Positions 25,375 through 34,227 of a DNA stretch of 64,000 nt are shown piece by piece. Within the stretch, counting starts at the first letter, position 1. Each line of letters opens with the position of its first letter. The position numbers and the translations under genes were made by a program. The notes beneath the pieces are model-generated. The model saw nothing but the letters and a program-made list of their open reading frames with translations. It was not told where the DNA came from and made no database searches. The stretch spans positions 124,001 to 188,000 of the forward strand of contig NZ_JBKQWU010000003.1 in assembly GCF_047275745.1 (NCBI RefSeq), read 5' to 3'. The DNA is from Amaricoccus sp047275745 (lineage in GTDB: Bacteria > Pseudomonadota > Alphaproteobacteria > Rhodobacterales > Rhodobacteraceae).

Positions 25375-26247
25375 TCAGACCGGACTCCGCTCCGGCTGGC
25401 AGCCGGGGCAGAAGAAGCTGGACCGCCCGGACTGGACGATCCGCGCGATCTCCTGCCCGCAGCGGGCGCAGGGCTCGCCCTCCCGGCCGTAGACGGCGAA
25501 GGAATGCTGGAAATAGCCAAGCTCGCCGTCGGCCTGTCGGTAGTCGCGGAGCGAGGACCCGCCCGCGGCGATCGCGTCGATGAGGACCTCGCGGATGGCC
25601 AGCGTCAGCGCGGCGATATCCGCTTCGCCGAGATCCGCCGCGCGCGTCGCCGGGTTGATGCCGGCCCGCCAGAGCGCCTCGCAGACGTAGATGTTGCCGA
25701 GCCCCGCCACGTTCCTCTGGTCGAGAAGCGCCGCCTTGACCGGCGTCCGCCGGCCCGCGAGCCTCGCCGCGAGGTGGAGAGCGTCGAAGGCGTTGCCGAG
25801 CGGTTCCGGCCCGAGCCCCGCGAGCAGGCGGTGCGTCTCGATCGCGGCGGTCGGCCAGAGGTCCATCGCCCCGAACCGCCGCGCGTCGTTCATCGTGACC
25901 CGGGCACCGCCTTCGAGGTCGAGGACGACATGATCATGCGGCATCGGCGCCGGATGGGCGTGATGGAACACCCCCACCGTCTCGCGACTTTCCCCGCCCG
26001 AGACGAGGAGCCGGCCCGACATGCCGAGATGGACGATCAGCGTCTCGCCCCGGTCGAGCCCGATCAGCAGGTATTTCGACCGCCGCCCGAGCCCCAGAAC
26101 CCTGGCGCCGGTCAGCCGTGCGCCCATGCGCTCGGGGAAGGGCCATCGCAGGTCCGGCCGCCGGATATCCGCGCGGAGGATCACGCGGCCGGTCATCACC
26201 GGCTCGAGGCCCCCGCGGACCGTCTCGACCTCGGGCAGTTCGGGCAA
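25375..26247 (-). CDS. mutM: Formamidopyrimidine-DNA glycosylase
   Basis: This 290-aa repair enzyme removes oxidised purines such as 8-oxoguanine. The invariant N-terminus PELPEVETVRGGLEP supplies the catalytic Pro (after Met removal) and Glu. The C-terminal zinc finger CARCGQEIARI and FFCPGCQ is complete. The start is an unusual TTG at 26247; homology leaves no other choice because the Pro must follow directly. It is divergent from ubiE with 92 bases between. Confidence 0.96.
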   Translation of the reverse strand: MPELPEVETVRGGLEPVMTGRVILRADIRRPDLRWPFPERMGARLTGARVLGLGRRSKYLLIGLDRGETLIVHLGMSGRLLVSGGESRETVGVFHHAHPAPMPHDHVVLDLEGGARVTMNDARRFGAMDLWPTAAIETHRLLAGLGPEPLGNAFDALHLAARLAGRRTPVKAALLDQRNVAGLGNIYVCEALWRAGINPATRAADLGEADIAALTLAIREVLIDAIAAGGSSLRDYRQADGELGYFQHSFAVYGREGEPCARCGQEIARIVQSGRSSFFCPGCQPERSPV

Positions 26248-26339
26248 GGCTCTCCTCCGGCCGTCTCGATCCCGCGCGCCTTGTCTCCGCGCGCCGGCAC
26301 CATATAAGCAGGGGCGCCATCGACAGAAAGGCCCCGGCG

Positions 26340-27101
26340 ATGACCGATCCCGACCCCCGCGCCAGTTCCACGCATTTCGGCTTCGAGACGATTCCGGAGG
26401 CGGAGAAGGCGCGGCGCGTGCATGGCGTCTTCACTTCGGTCGCGTCGAAATACGACATAATGAACGATGCGATGAGCCTCGGCATCCACCGGCTCTGGAA
26501 GGATGCGATGCTCGACTGGCTGGCGCCGCGGCCGGGAACGCGGCTCCTCGATGTCGCGGGCGGCACCGGGGACATCGCCTTCCGCTATCTCGACCGGGTG
26601 AAGGGCGCGGCGCATGTCACCGTGCTCGACATGACCGAGTCGATGCTGGTCGAGGGCCGCGGCCGCGCGGAGGCGACGAAATTCGCCGACCGGCTCGACT
26701 GGGTGACGGGCGACGCGATGGCCCTTCCCTTCCGCGACGCGAGTTTCGACACCTACACGATTTCCTTCGGCATCCGGAACGTGACCCGGGTCGAGGAGGC
26801 GTTGAGCGAGGCCTTCCGCGTGCTCCGCCCCGGCGGGCGGCTCATGGTGCTCGAATTCTCCCGTGTGCCGAACGACGTGCTGCGCTGGCTCTACGACCGC
26901 TACTCGTTCAACATGATCCCGAGAATGGGTCAGGTGATCACGGGCGATCGGGACAGCTACCAGTACCTCGTCGAATCGATCCGCCGCTTCCCGCCGCAGG
27001 AGCGTTTCGCCGAGATGATCCGCGCGGCCGGCTTCGACCTCGTGAAATACCGCGATCTCTCGATGGGGATCGCGGCGCTGCATTCCGGCTGGAAGGTCTG
27101 A
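26340..27101 (+). CDS. ubiE: Demethylmenaquinone/ubiquinone methyltransferase UbiE
   Basis: This 253-aa SAM-dependent C-methyltransferase acts in ubiquinone synthesis. Visible are FGFETIPEAEKARRVHGVFTSVASKYDIMND, the SAM loop LLDVAGGTGDIAFRYL, and the C-terminal LVKYRDLSMGIAALHSGWKV typical of UbiE. The ATG is at 26340. The stop TGA is followed at once by the ubiB ATG, so the two quinone genes are translationally linked. Confidence 0.97.
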   Translation: MTDPDPRASSTHFGFETIPEAEKARRVHGVFTSVASKYDIMNDAMSLGIHRLWKDAMLDWLAPRPGTRLLDVAGGTGDIAFRYLDRVKGAAHVTVLDMTESMLVEGRGRAEATKFADRLDWVTGDAMALPFRDASFDTYTISFGIRNVTRVEEALSEAFRVLRPGGRLMVLEFSRVPNDVLRWLYDRYSFNMIPRMGQVITGDRDSYQYLVESIRRFPPQERFAEMIRAAGFDLVKYRDLSMGIAALHSGWKV

Positions 27102-28628
27102 ATGCGCGGCCCGCACAATATCTGGCGGCTGATCCGGACCGGCGCGACCTTCGAGCGGACCGGGGCGATGGAAACCGCGCTCGAAGCCCTCGACGCGCCG
27201 ACGCCGCTCCGGGTCGCCGCGCGCGTGCTCGGCCGGCCGTTCCAGTTCCTCGGCCACGCGGGCGATCCGTCGCAGCCGCCGGTCGTGCGCGCGCTGACGG
27301 CGCTCGGCCCCGCCTACATCAAGTTCGGCCAGCTCATGTCCACCCGGCCCGATATCGTGGGCCCCGAACTCGCGGACCAGCTCAAGGTCCTGCAGGACAA
27401 GCTGCCCGCCTTCTCCGACGCGGAGGCGCGCGCCGCGATCTCGCGCGAACTCGGCGTCGATCCCGACGCGCTCTTCTCCGAATTCGGCGCGCCCGTCGCC
27501 GCCGCCTCGCTCGCCCAGGTGCACCGCGCCAGGCTTCGCGACGGCGGACGCTCGGTCGCAATCAAGGTTCTGCGCCCGGGGATCGAGCGCGCCTTCCTGC
27601 GCGACGTGGACGCCTTCTATCTCGCGGCCTGGATCATCGAGAATCTCGCCCCTTTCAGCCGCCGCCTGCGGCCGCGCGCGGTGATCGAGCATTTCGAGGG
27701 CGTGGTCCGGGGCGAGCTTGATCTCCGCATGGAAGCGGCGGCGGCGGCGGAGTTCCGCGCGACGACCGAGGAGGATACCGGCTTCCGCGTCCCGAGCGTG
27801 ATCTGGCAGGCCTCGGGCCGCCGGGTCATGACGCTCGAATGGGTCTCGGGGATCAACCTCGGCGATCTCGAGGCGCTCCGGGCGAGCGGGGTCAACATGA
27901 CCGATCTCTCGCACCGGGTGATCCAGACCTTCCTCACCCATGCGCTGCGCGACGGGTTCTTCCACGCCGACATGCATCAGGGCAATCTGAAGCTCGGCCC
28001 CGACGGCGCGCTGGTGGCGCTCGACTTCGGCATCATGGGCCGGATCGACGCCTATACCCGCCGCGTCTACGCCGAGATCCTGCACGGCTTCCTGCTGCGC
28101 GACTATACCCGCGTGGCCGAGGTGCATTTCGAGGCCGGCTATGTGCCGAGCGACCGCGACATGTCCGAATTCGCCCAGGCGCTGCGCGCGGTCGGCGAGC
28201 CGATCTTCGGTCAGGACGCGACGCATATCTCGATGGCCCGGCTGCTCGCCCATCTCTTCGAAGTGACCGAGCGCTTCGGCATGGAGACGCGGACCGAGCT
28301 CATCCTGCTCCAGCGCACCATGGTGGTGGTCGAAGGGGTCGCGCGCAGTCTCGACCCGGCGATGAACATGTGGGAAACCGCGCGGCCGGTCGTCACCGAT
28401 TACATCGCCGAGAACATCAGCCCGCTTGCGACCGCGCGCGACCTCGCCTCGGCGCTCCGCGTGCTGACCCGCTTCGGCCCGCGCCTGCCCCAGCTCGCCG
28501 AGGCGGCGCTCATTCGCGCGAGTTCGGAGGCCGCGGTGCGTCCCCGCCGCGTGATCCCGGGCTGGCTCTACGGCCTCGGCGGCCTCGTGGTCGGCGGGGC
28601 GCTGGTCGCGCTCGGCGGCTTGCTCTGA
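27102..28628 (+). CDS. ubiB: Ubiquinone biosynthesis kinase-like protein UbiB
   Basis: This 508-aa atypical kinase (ABC1/ADCK family) is needed for ubiquinone biosynthesis, probably extracting quinone intermediates from the membrane. Seen are the KxGQ motif in AYIKFGQLMSTRPDI (near 75), the Ala-rich nucleotide loop VAAASLAQVHRA, the lysine of SVAIKVLRPG, the catalytic FFHADMHQGNL and ALDFGIMGRID. The C-terminus has a membrane hairpin (WLYGLGGLVVGGALVALGG). The start follows the ubiE stop directly. Confidence 0.96.
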   Translation: MRGPHNIWRLIRTGATFERTGAMETALEALDAPTPLRVAARVLGRPFQFLGHAGDPSQPPVVRALTALGPAYIKFGQLMSTRPDIVGPELADQLKVLQDKLPAFSDAEARAAISRELGVDPDALFSEFGAPVAAASLAQVHRARLRDGGRSVAIKVLRPGIERAFLRDVDAFYLAAWIIENLAPFSRRLRPRAVIEHFEGVVRGELDLRMEAAAAAEFRATTEEDTGFRVPSVIWQASGRRVMTLEWVSGINLGDLEALRASGVNMTDLSHRVIQTFLTHALRDGFFHADMHQGNLKLGPDGALVALDFGIMGRIDAYTRRVYAEILHGFLLRDYTRVAEVHFEAGYVPSDRDMSEFAQALRAVGEPIFGQDATHISMARLLAHLFEVTERFGMETRTELILLQRTMVVVEGVARSLDPAMNMWETARPVVTDYIAENISPLATARDLASALRVLTRFGPRLPQLAEAALIRASSEAAVRPRRVIPGWLYGLGGLVVGGALVALGGLL

Positions 28629-28765
28629 GGCGGCCGGGGAACGCGCGCCCGGCGCGTCGATGCGACAAAACGGGCGCCCTGCCCTGTACTCTGGCCATCA
28701 GAGACCCGATATCGCTCTGATAGGCACCCGGGCGGCGGCGCCGCCCGCAAAGCAGCGGAGGTCCC

Positions 28766-29866
28766 GTGAGCGAAACCAACGCGATGCCCACATCGTCGTC
28801 GTCCGAGTCGTCGTCGGTGTCCTATTTCAAATGGGCCTTCATCGTGACCGCCCTCGGGCTTGTCCTCGGCGGCGTCGTCGGATGGGTCTATACCGGGACG
28901 GTCACGGGGACCTTCTCGATCTTCTTCATCTGCGCGGTCCTCGCGATCCTCGAGATCTCGCTCTCCTTCGACAACGCCGTCGTCAATGCGAACAAGCTGA
29001 AGACGATGACGCCGAAATGGCAGCGGCGCTTCCTGACCTGGGGCATCCTGATCGCGGTCTTCGGCATGCGCATCGTCTTCCCGCTCGCGATCGTCGTCGT
29101 CGCCGCCGGGATCGGTCCCATCGCGGCGCTCGACCTCGCGATCTACCGGCCGCGCGAATACGCCGAGATCATGCGCGAGGCGCATCTCGGCATCGCCGCC
29201 TTCGGGGGCAGCTTCCTGATGATGGTCGCGCTCACCTACTTCTTCGACAAGGAGAAGAACGTGCACTGGGTGAAGCCCGTCGAGCGCTGGCTGAGCCGCG
29301 CCGCCGACATGCGCGGCATCGAGATCGCCTTCGTCCTCCTGATGATCATCCTCTTCACGACCCTGCTCGGGCCGGAGGACGGGGCGGCGTTCATGACGGC
29401 GGCCGTGTGGGGGCTCGTGACCTTCCTCGTCGTCGATGTCGCGCGGAACATGCTCGACCGCGCCAACCGGTCGAGGAACGCGGCGGCGCGGGGCGGGCTC
29501 GGCGCGTTCCTCTATCTCGAAGTGCTCGACGCGAGCTTTTCCTTCGATGGCGTGATCGGCGCCTTCGCGCTGACCTCGAACATCTTCATCATCGCGATCG
29601 GCCTCGGCATCGGGGCGATGTACGTGCGCTCCATGACGATCATGCTGGTCGAGAAGGGCACGCTCGCCGAATACCGCTATCTCGAACACGGCGCCTTCTA
29701 CGCGATCTTCATCCTCGGTATCATCATGTACTGCCAGACGATGATGCATATCCCCGAGGTCGTCACCGGCCTCGGCGGCGCGCTCCTGATCGGCGTCGCG
29801 CTCCTGTCCTCGATCCGCTACAATCGCGCCAAGGCCAATGGCCGCGACGCGGGGAAGTCGAGATGA
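28766..29866 (+). CDS. DUF475 (TerC-related) integral membrane protein
   Basis: This 366-aa protein has about nine membrane segments and belongs to DUF475, related to TerC. The paired acidic motifs EISLSFDNAVVNANKL in the first half and EVLDASFSFDGVIGAFAL in the second are the TerC-superfamily metal-site signature. The N-terminus is a Ser-rich cytosolic tail (TSSSSESSSVSY). The start is GTG at 28766 with GCGGAGG upstream. Related proteins act in metal homeostasis or metalation of exported enzymes. The gene overlaps the next one by 4 nt (ATGA). Confidence 0.88.
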   Translation: MSETNAMPTSSSSESSSVSYFKWAFIVTALGLVLGGVVGWVYTGTVTGTFSIFFICAVLAILEISLSFDNAVVNANKLKTMTPKWQRRFLTWGILIAVFGMRIVFPLAIVVVAAGIGPIAALDLAIYRPREYAEIMREAHLGIAAFGGSFLMMVALTYFFDKEKNVHWVKPVERWLSRAADMRGIEIAFVLLMIILFTTLLGPEDGAAFMTAAVWGLVTFLVVDVARNMLDRANRSRNAAARGGLGAFLYLEVLDASFSFDGVIGAFALTSNIFIIAIGLGIGAMYVRSMTIMLVEKGTLAEYRYLEHGAFYAIFILGIIMYCQTMMHIPEVVTGLGGALLIGVALLSSIRYNRAKANGRDAGKSR

Positions 29867-30300
29867 GCACGAAAGGGCCGAAACCTGATCCCGAGGGCGG
29901 ACCGGCTCTCCTGTCGGGCGGCAATCCCCAGATTCCGAAAGGCGAGGGCAACGCCCCGGTTCAGGCCTATATCGCCGCGATGCCCGGATGGAAGCGTGAC
30001 GTGGGCGAGAAGCTCGACGCGCTGATCGAAGCCGCCGTCCCCGAGGTCCACAAGGCCGTCAAGTGGAACACGCCCTTCTACGGTCTCGAAGGCGAGGGCT
30101 GGTTCATCTCCTACCACTGCTTCACGAAATACGTGAAGGTCACGTTCTTCCAGGGCGCGAGCCTCGACCCGGTGCCGCCGGAGACATCGAAATACCCCGC
30201 CGTGCGCTATTTCCACATCCACGAGGATGAGCCGATCGACGAGGAAACGTTCGGGAACTGGGCGGCGCAGGCCAGCGAACTCCCCGGCGAGCGGCTCTGA
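29863..30300 (+). CDS. DUF1801 domain protein
   Basis: This 145-aa protein contains a DUF1801 (YdhG-like) domain: VQAYIAAMPGWKRDVGEKLDALIEAAVPEVHKAVKWNTPFYGLEGEGWFI, then the KYVKVTFFQGASLDPVPP segment. The function is unknown; the fold is frataxin-like. Its ATG overlaps the DUF475 stop (ATGA), so the two are translated together. That coupling suggests a role with the membrane protein, possibly in metal handling, but this is inference. Confidence 0.85.
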   Translation: MSTKGPKPDPEGGPALLSGGNPQIPKGEGNAPVQAYIAAMPGWKRDVGEKLDALIEAAVPEVHKAVKWNTPFYGLEGEGWFISYHCFTKYVKVTFFQGASLDPVPPETSKYPAVRYFHIHEDEPIDEETFGNWAAQASELPGERL

Positions 30301-30490
30301 GATTAGGCGCAGACTAACTCATCTGAAAGCAAATTCTATTTTATCAAATCAACGCCACGCCGCAATGTGGTGAAAGTCGCCGGATCGGACAAATGCCTTC
30401 GGGGTCTCGCCCGCATCCCGGCCAGGATCACATGCCGAAGGCCGCCGCGTCCGTCGCGGTATCGCGCCTCTCGTTTCGCGGAGAAAGCCC

Positions 30491-31618
30491 ATGACCCGGA
30501 TGGATGCCATCGACCCGATCGCCGAACTGAAGGCCACCGCCGCCCGCCCGTTCACGCAGGCCATGGCGATGCCGCCGGCGCTCTATACCTCCGAGGCGGT
30601 CTGCGCCGCCGAGAAGGAGCGGATCTTCGCCCGCGACTGGATCTGCGTCGGCCGCGCCTCTCGGCTCGCGAAGCCGGGCGAGTACATGACCTATGATCTC
30701 GCCGGTCAGCCGGTCATCGTGCTCCGCGACAACGACGGCGAGATCCGGGCGATGTCGAACGTCTGCCTGCACCGGATGTCCACGCTCCTGACCGGATCGG
30801 GCCGCCGCAAGGTCATCACCTGCCCCTATCACGCATGGATGTACGAGCTCGACGGCACGCTCCGGAACGCGTCCTACATGGACCGGAACGAGTGTTTCCA
30901 CCGCGAAGGGATGCGTCTCCCGCAGGTGCGCTGCGAGGTCTGGCTCGGCTGGATCTTCATCACGCTGAATGAAACGGCGGAACCTGTCGCGCGCCGCCTC
31001 GCGAAGCTCGCAGGCGAGATCGCGCCCTTCGGGATGGAGGATTACGTCGAGTTCTTCCGCGAGGAACATGTCTGGGACACGAACTGGAAGGTCCTGGCCG
31101 AGAACTTCATGGAGAGCTATCACCTGCCGGCCTGCCACGCGGCGACGATCGGCGGCGTCTCCAACATCGCCGAGTTCGATCTGCCGGAGGGCGAGCCCGC
31201 CTACAACATCCACTTCATCTCGAAGGACGAGAAGTTCCGCCTCGCCTGCGCCCATCCCGCGAACACGCGGCTCACGGGCGAATGGCGCACCCGGAACGCG
31301 ATCTTCTCGGTCTATCCGTCGCTGATGATCACCGTGACGCCGGGCTATTTCTGGTATCTCTCGATGCAGCCGGTCTCCGCGGGCCAGGTGCATATCATCT
31401 TCGGTGGCGGCTTCTCCCCGGATTTCGCGAATGATCCGGAGGCGGAGAGCATGATCGCCGAGGTCAAGGCGCTGCTCGACGCGGTGAACGTCGAGGACCG
31501 GGGCTGCACCGAACGGGTCTACAAGGGCGTGTCGTCCCGGCTGGCGGCGGCGGGGCCGATGAGCCATCTGGAACGCCCGCTCTACGATTTCGCCCGGTAT
31601 CTGGCGGAGCGTCTGTGA
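30491..31618 (+). CDS. Rieske aromatic-ring-hydroxylating oxygenase, alpha subunit type
   Basis: This 375-aa oxygenase has a Rieske [2Fe-2S] site, Cys92-x-His94 (NVCLHRM) and Cys111-x2-His114 (TCPYHAW), and a catalytic-iron domain with the ENFMESYHLPACH motif carrying two His ligands. It resembles the family of quaternary-amine monooxygenases (GbcA/CntA-like) and ring-hydroxylating dioxygenases. No ferredoxin, reductase or beta subunit is adjacent, so electrons must come from proteins encoded elsewhere. An AT-rich stretch at about 30310-30350 upstream may be its promoter. Substrate unknown. Confidence 0.87.
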   Translation: MTRMDAIDPIAELKATAARPFTQAMAMPPALYTSEAVCAAEKERIFARDWICVGRASRLAKPGEYMTYDLAGQPVIVLRDNDGEIRAMSNVCLHRMSTLLTGSGRRKVITCPYHAWMYELDGTLRNASYMDRNECFHREGMRLPQVRCEVWLGWIFITLNETAEPVARRLAKLAGEIAPFGMEDYVEFFREEHVWDTNWKVLAENFMESYHLPACHAATIGGVSNIAEFDLPEGEPAYNIHFISKDEKFRLACAHPANTRLTGEWRTRNAIFSVYPSLMITVTPGYFWYLSMQPVSAGQVHIIFGGGFSPDFANDPEAESMIAEVKALLDAVNVEDRGCTERVYKGVSSRLAAAGPMSHLERPLYDFARYLAERL

Positions 31619-31736
31619 GATCGCGGGGTCGCGGGGCCCGGACGATGCCGCCGGGCGCGGGGCGGATGCCGGCGCGTTAACGCATCCTCAACCCCGCGCT
31701 CGCCAGATCGTACGCGGCACCCTATCCTCCCGCCCC

Positions 31737-32666
31737 ATGTCGTCCCGCCTCATGCGCGCCGCGCTTCGCCTCGTCCTCATCCTTATCCCGCTCGCCGCCT
31801 CCGCGACCGAGCCCGAGCGCGTGTTGCCGGCCGCCATGGTGGAGGCCGCCGGCGGCGCGCTGATCGACGTGTCGCGGCCGCCGCCCCGACCCGTCGGGCC
31901 GGACGCGGCTCCGACCTCCGGTGACGCGCGGGTCTGCGGGATGATCGAGGCGTCGGCGGCGACGGCCGGCATCGACCCGCATTTCTTCGCCCGCCTCATC
32001 TGGCGCGAGTCGCTCTTCGATCCGGCGGCGGTCAGCCCGAAGGGCGCGCAGGGCATCGCGCAGTTCATTCCTTCGACCGCCGCGCTCCGAATGCTCGAAG
32101 ATCCTTTCGACGCGGAAAAGGCGCTCGACGCCTCGGCGCTCTATCTGGCGGAACTGACGCGCACCTATGGCAACATCGGCCTCGCCGCCGTCGCCTACAA
32201 CGGCGGGGAAGCCCGCGCGGCGCGCTACAAGGCGGAGGGCGGGACACTGCCGGGCGAGACGCTCGCCTATGTCGAGGCGATCACCGGCCTTGGCGCGGGC
32301 GAGTGGCGGCTCGCGAGTCCGGGCGTCGATCTCACGCTGAAGGGCGACGGGTTCCGGGCCGGCTGCCTCGCGCTCGCCGCGACCCGGGGCAAGCGGCAGG
32401 CGATCCCGTCCGAACCGCTCCGCGCCTGGGGCGTCATCATCGCCACCAACCGGGACCGCGAAGGCGCCCGCCGCCAGGTCGCCCGCCTCGGCAACCGTGT
32501 GCCGATGCTCGCGGCGGAGCGCATCAGCTACGCCCGCCCGAAACGCCTCGGCCTCTCGCGGAGCCTCGTCGCCGCGCAGGTCGGACGCGACACCCGCGAG
32601 GAGGCCGATGCCTTCTGCGCCAAGTATCGTGCAAACGGCGGAGACTGCGTCGTCCTGCGGAACTGA
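31737..32666 (+). CDS. Lytic transglycosylase (SLT domain), periplasmic
   Basis: This 309-aa protein has a signal peptide (RLMRAALRLVLILIPLAASA) and a goose-lysozyme/SLT domain: ARLIWRESLFDPAAVSPKGAQGIAQFIPSTA with catalytic Glu91, and LAAVAYNGGEARAARYKAEG. The C-terminal ~90 residues (AWGVIIATNRDREGARRQVA ... ADAFCAKYRANGGDCVV) resemble a SPOR-like peptidoglycan-binding module with two cysteines. It cleaves glycan strands in the cell wall. It is convergent with murD at the end of the wall-synthesis cluster. Confidence 0.9.
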   Translation: MSSRLMRAALRLVLILIPLAASATEPERVLPAAMVEAAGGALIDVSRPPPRPVGPDAAPTSGDARVCGMIEASAATAGIDPHFFARLIWRESLFDPAAVSPKGAQGIAQFIPSTAALRMLEDPFDAEKALDASALYLAELTRTYGNIGLAAVAYNGGEARAARYKAEGGTLPGETLAYVEAITGLGAGEWRLASPGVDLTLKGDGFRAGCLALAATRGKRQAIPSEPLRAWGVIIATNRDREGARRQVARLGNRVPMLAAERISYARPKRLGLSRSLVAAQVGRDTREEADAFCAKYRANGGDCVVLRN

Positions 32667-32718
32667 CGGCTTCGGCGCGCTCCCCTTGTGCTACGAGCGG
32701 GCCCCTTGCTCGCCGCCG

Positions 32719-34128
32719 TCAGGCGCCGAGCGCGGCCCGCACCAGCTCCTCGAAATGCCGGCCGCGGGTCTCGAAGCTCGAATACTGATCGAAGCTCGCG
32801 CAGGCGGGCGCGAGCAGGATCACCTCGCCCGGCTCCGCCTCGGCGAGCGCGCGTTCGACCGCGCGGTCCATCGTGCCGACGATTTCCGAGGGCGTACCGC
32901 CCAGGGTCGCGGCGAAATCCTCCGCCGCCTCGCCGATCAGATAGGCCTTGGCGACGCGGCCGAAGAGCGGCGCCAGCGCCGCGATCCCGCCCTCCTTCGC
33001 GCGCCCCCCGGCGATCCAGCGGACCCTGTCGAAGGAGAGCAGCGCCTTCTCCGCCGCGTCCACGTTCGTCGCCTTGGAATCGTTGACGACCCGCACCCCG
33101 TCATCGCGCGTCGCGATCAACTGGCTGCGATGGGCGAGGCCGGGGTAGCTCGCGAGCGCCGCCTCGATCTGTTTCGGCCCGAGGCCGAGGCTCCGCGCCA
33201 CCGCGTAGGCCGCGCAGGCGTTCTGATGGTTGTGCGCGCCCGGCAGCGTCACCATCCCCCGCAGGTCGATCGAGGCGACCTGCCGCCCGCCGCGCCATTC
33301 GGCGAGAAACCCCTTCCGCGCGAAGACGTTCCAGCCGGGCCCGGAGAGCTTGCGCGCCGAGGAGATCCGGATCACCGGCTCGCCCGAACCCGCCTCCTCG
33401 CGCATCACGTTGGCGAGGAAGCGCCCCTCGTCCTCATCGACGCCGATCACGCTCCGCTCCGGCCCGCCCTGATCGAAGAGCCGCCGCTTCGCCGCGAAAT
33501 AGCCGCCCATGCCGCCGTGCCGGTCGAGATGGTCGGGGGAGAGGTTCATGAAGACCGCGATATCGGGCTGCAGCGCACGGGCGAGGTCGATCTGGTAGGA
33601 GGAGAGCTCAAGGACCACGACCATCCCGTCCTCGGCCGGGTCGAGGTCGAGGGCGCCGCGGCCGAAGTTGCCGCCGATCTGCACCGGCCGCCCCGCGAGC
33701 CCCGCGACATGCGCGATGAGCGCCGTGGTCGTGCTCTTGCCGTTCGAGCCGGTGACGCAGACGACGCTCGGCATCCGGTCGAAGTTGTCCCAGTCGGGGG
33801 TGGCGAAGGAGCGGAAGAACAGGCCGATGTCGTTGTCGACAACGACGCCCGCGTCCCAGGCGGCGGCGATGGCCGGATGCGGCGCCGGATAGAGATGCGG
33901 GATGCCGGGCGAGACGATCATCGCCTTCACGCCTTCGAGCGTCCTGCCCCGCGCGGGATCGGCGGCGGTGAACCCCTCTGCCTCCGCCGCCGCGCGCGCG
34001 CCCTCGCCGTCATCCCAGACCAGCACCTCCGCGCCGCCCGCGCGCAGCGCCCGCGCCGAGGGCAGGCCCGAGCGGCCGAGGCCGAGCACGAGCACCTTGT
34101 GGCCGGAGTAGCCGCGGACAGGGATCAT
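32719..34128 (-). CDS. murD: UDP-MurNAc-L-alanine:D-glutamate ligase
   Basis: This 469-aa cytosolic ligase adds D-glutamate to UDP-MurNAc-Ala in peptidoglycan synthesis. It shows the Rossmann-like start HKVLVLGLGRSGLPSARAL, the Mur ATP loop VTGSNGKSTT (125-134), and LELSSYQIDLARAL and NDSKATNVDAAEKAL. I chose the ATG at 34128 with GGAG upstream; 16 extra codons to 34176 are not family-like. It is the last wall gene of the cluster here; ftsW, expected next in many relatives, is absent, and the neighbour upstream is an RTX-type gene. Confidence 0.96.
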   Translation of the reverse strand: MIPVRGYSGHKVLVLGLGRSGLPSARALRAGGAEVLVWDDGEGARAAAEAEGFTAADPARGRTLEGVKAMIVSPGIPHLYPAPHPAIAAAWDAGVVVDNDIGLFFRSFATPDWDNFDRMPSVVCVTGSNGKSTTTALIAHVAGLAGRPVQIGGNFGRGALDLDPAEDGMVVVLELSSYQIDLARALQPDIAVFMNLSPDHLDRHGGMGGYFAAKRRLFDQGGPERSVIGVDEDEGRFLANVMREEAGSGEPVIRISSARKLSGPGWNVFARKGFLAEWRGGRQVASIDLRGMVTLPGAHNHQNACAAYAVARSLGLGPKQIEAALASYPGLAHRSQLIATRDDGVRVVNDSKATNVDAAEKALLSFDRVRWIAGGRAKEGGIAALAPLFGRVAKAYLIGEAAEDFAATLGGTPSEIVGTMDRAVERALAEAEPGEVILLAPACASFDQYSSFETRGRHFEELVRAALGA

Positions 34129-34227
34129 CGGGAGTGCTCCATCATCGGGGGAGGGCGGACAATGCCCCGCTTCCACGACGGATGCAAACGACCCGCGACG
34201 CGCCCCGGAGCCGGGACGGTCGCCGTC

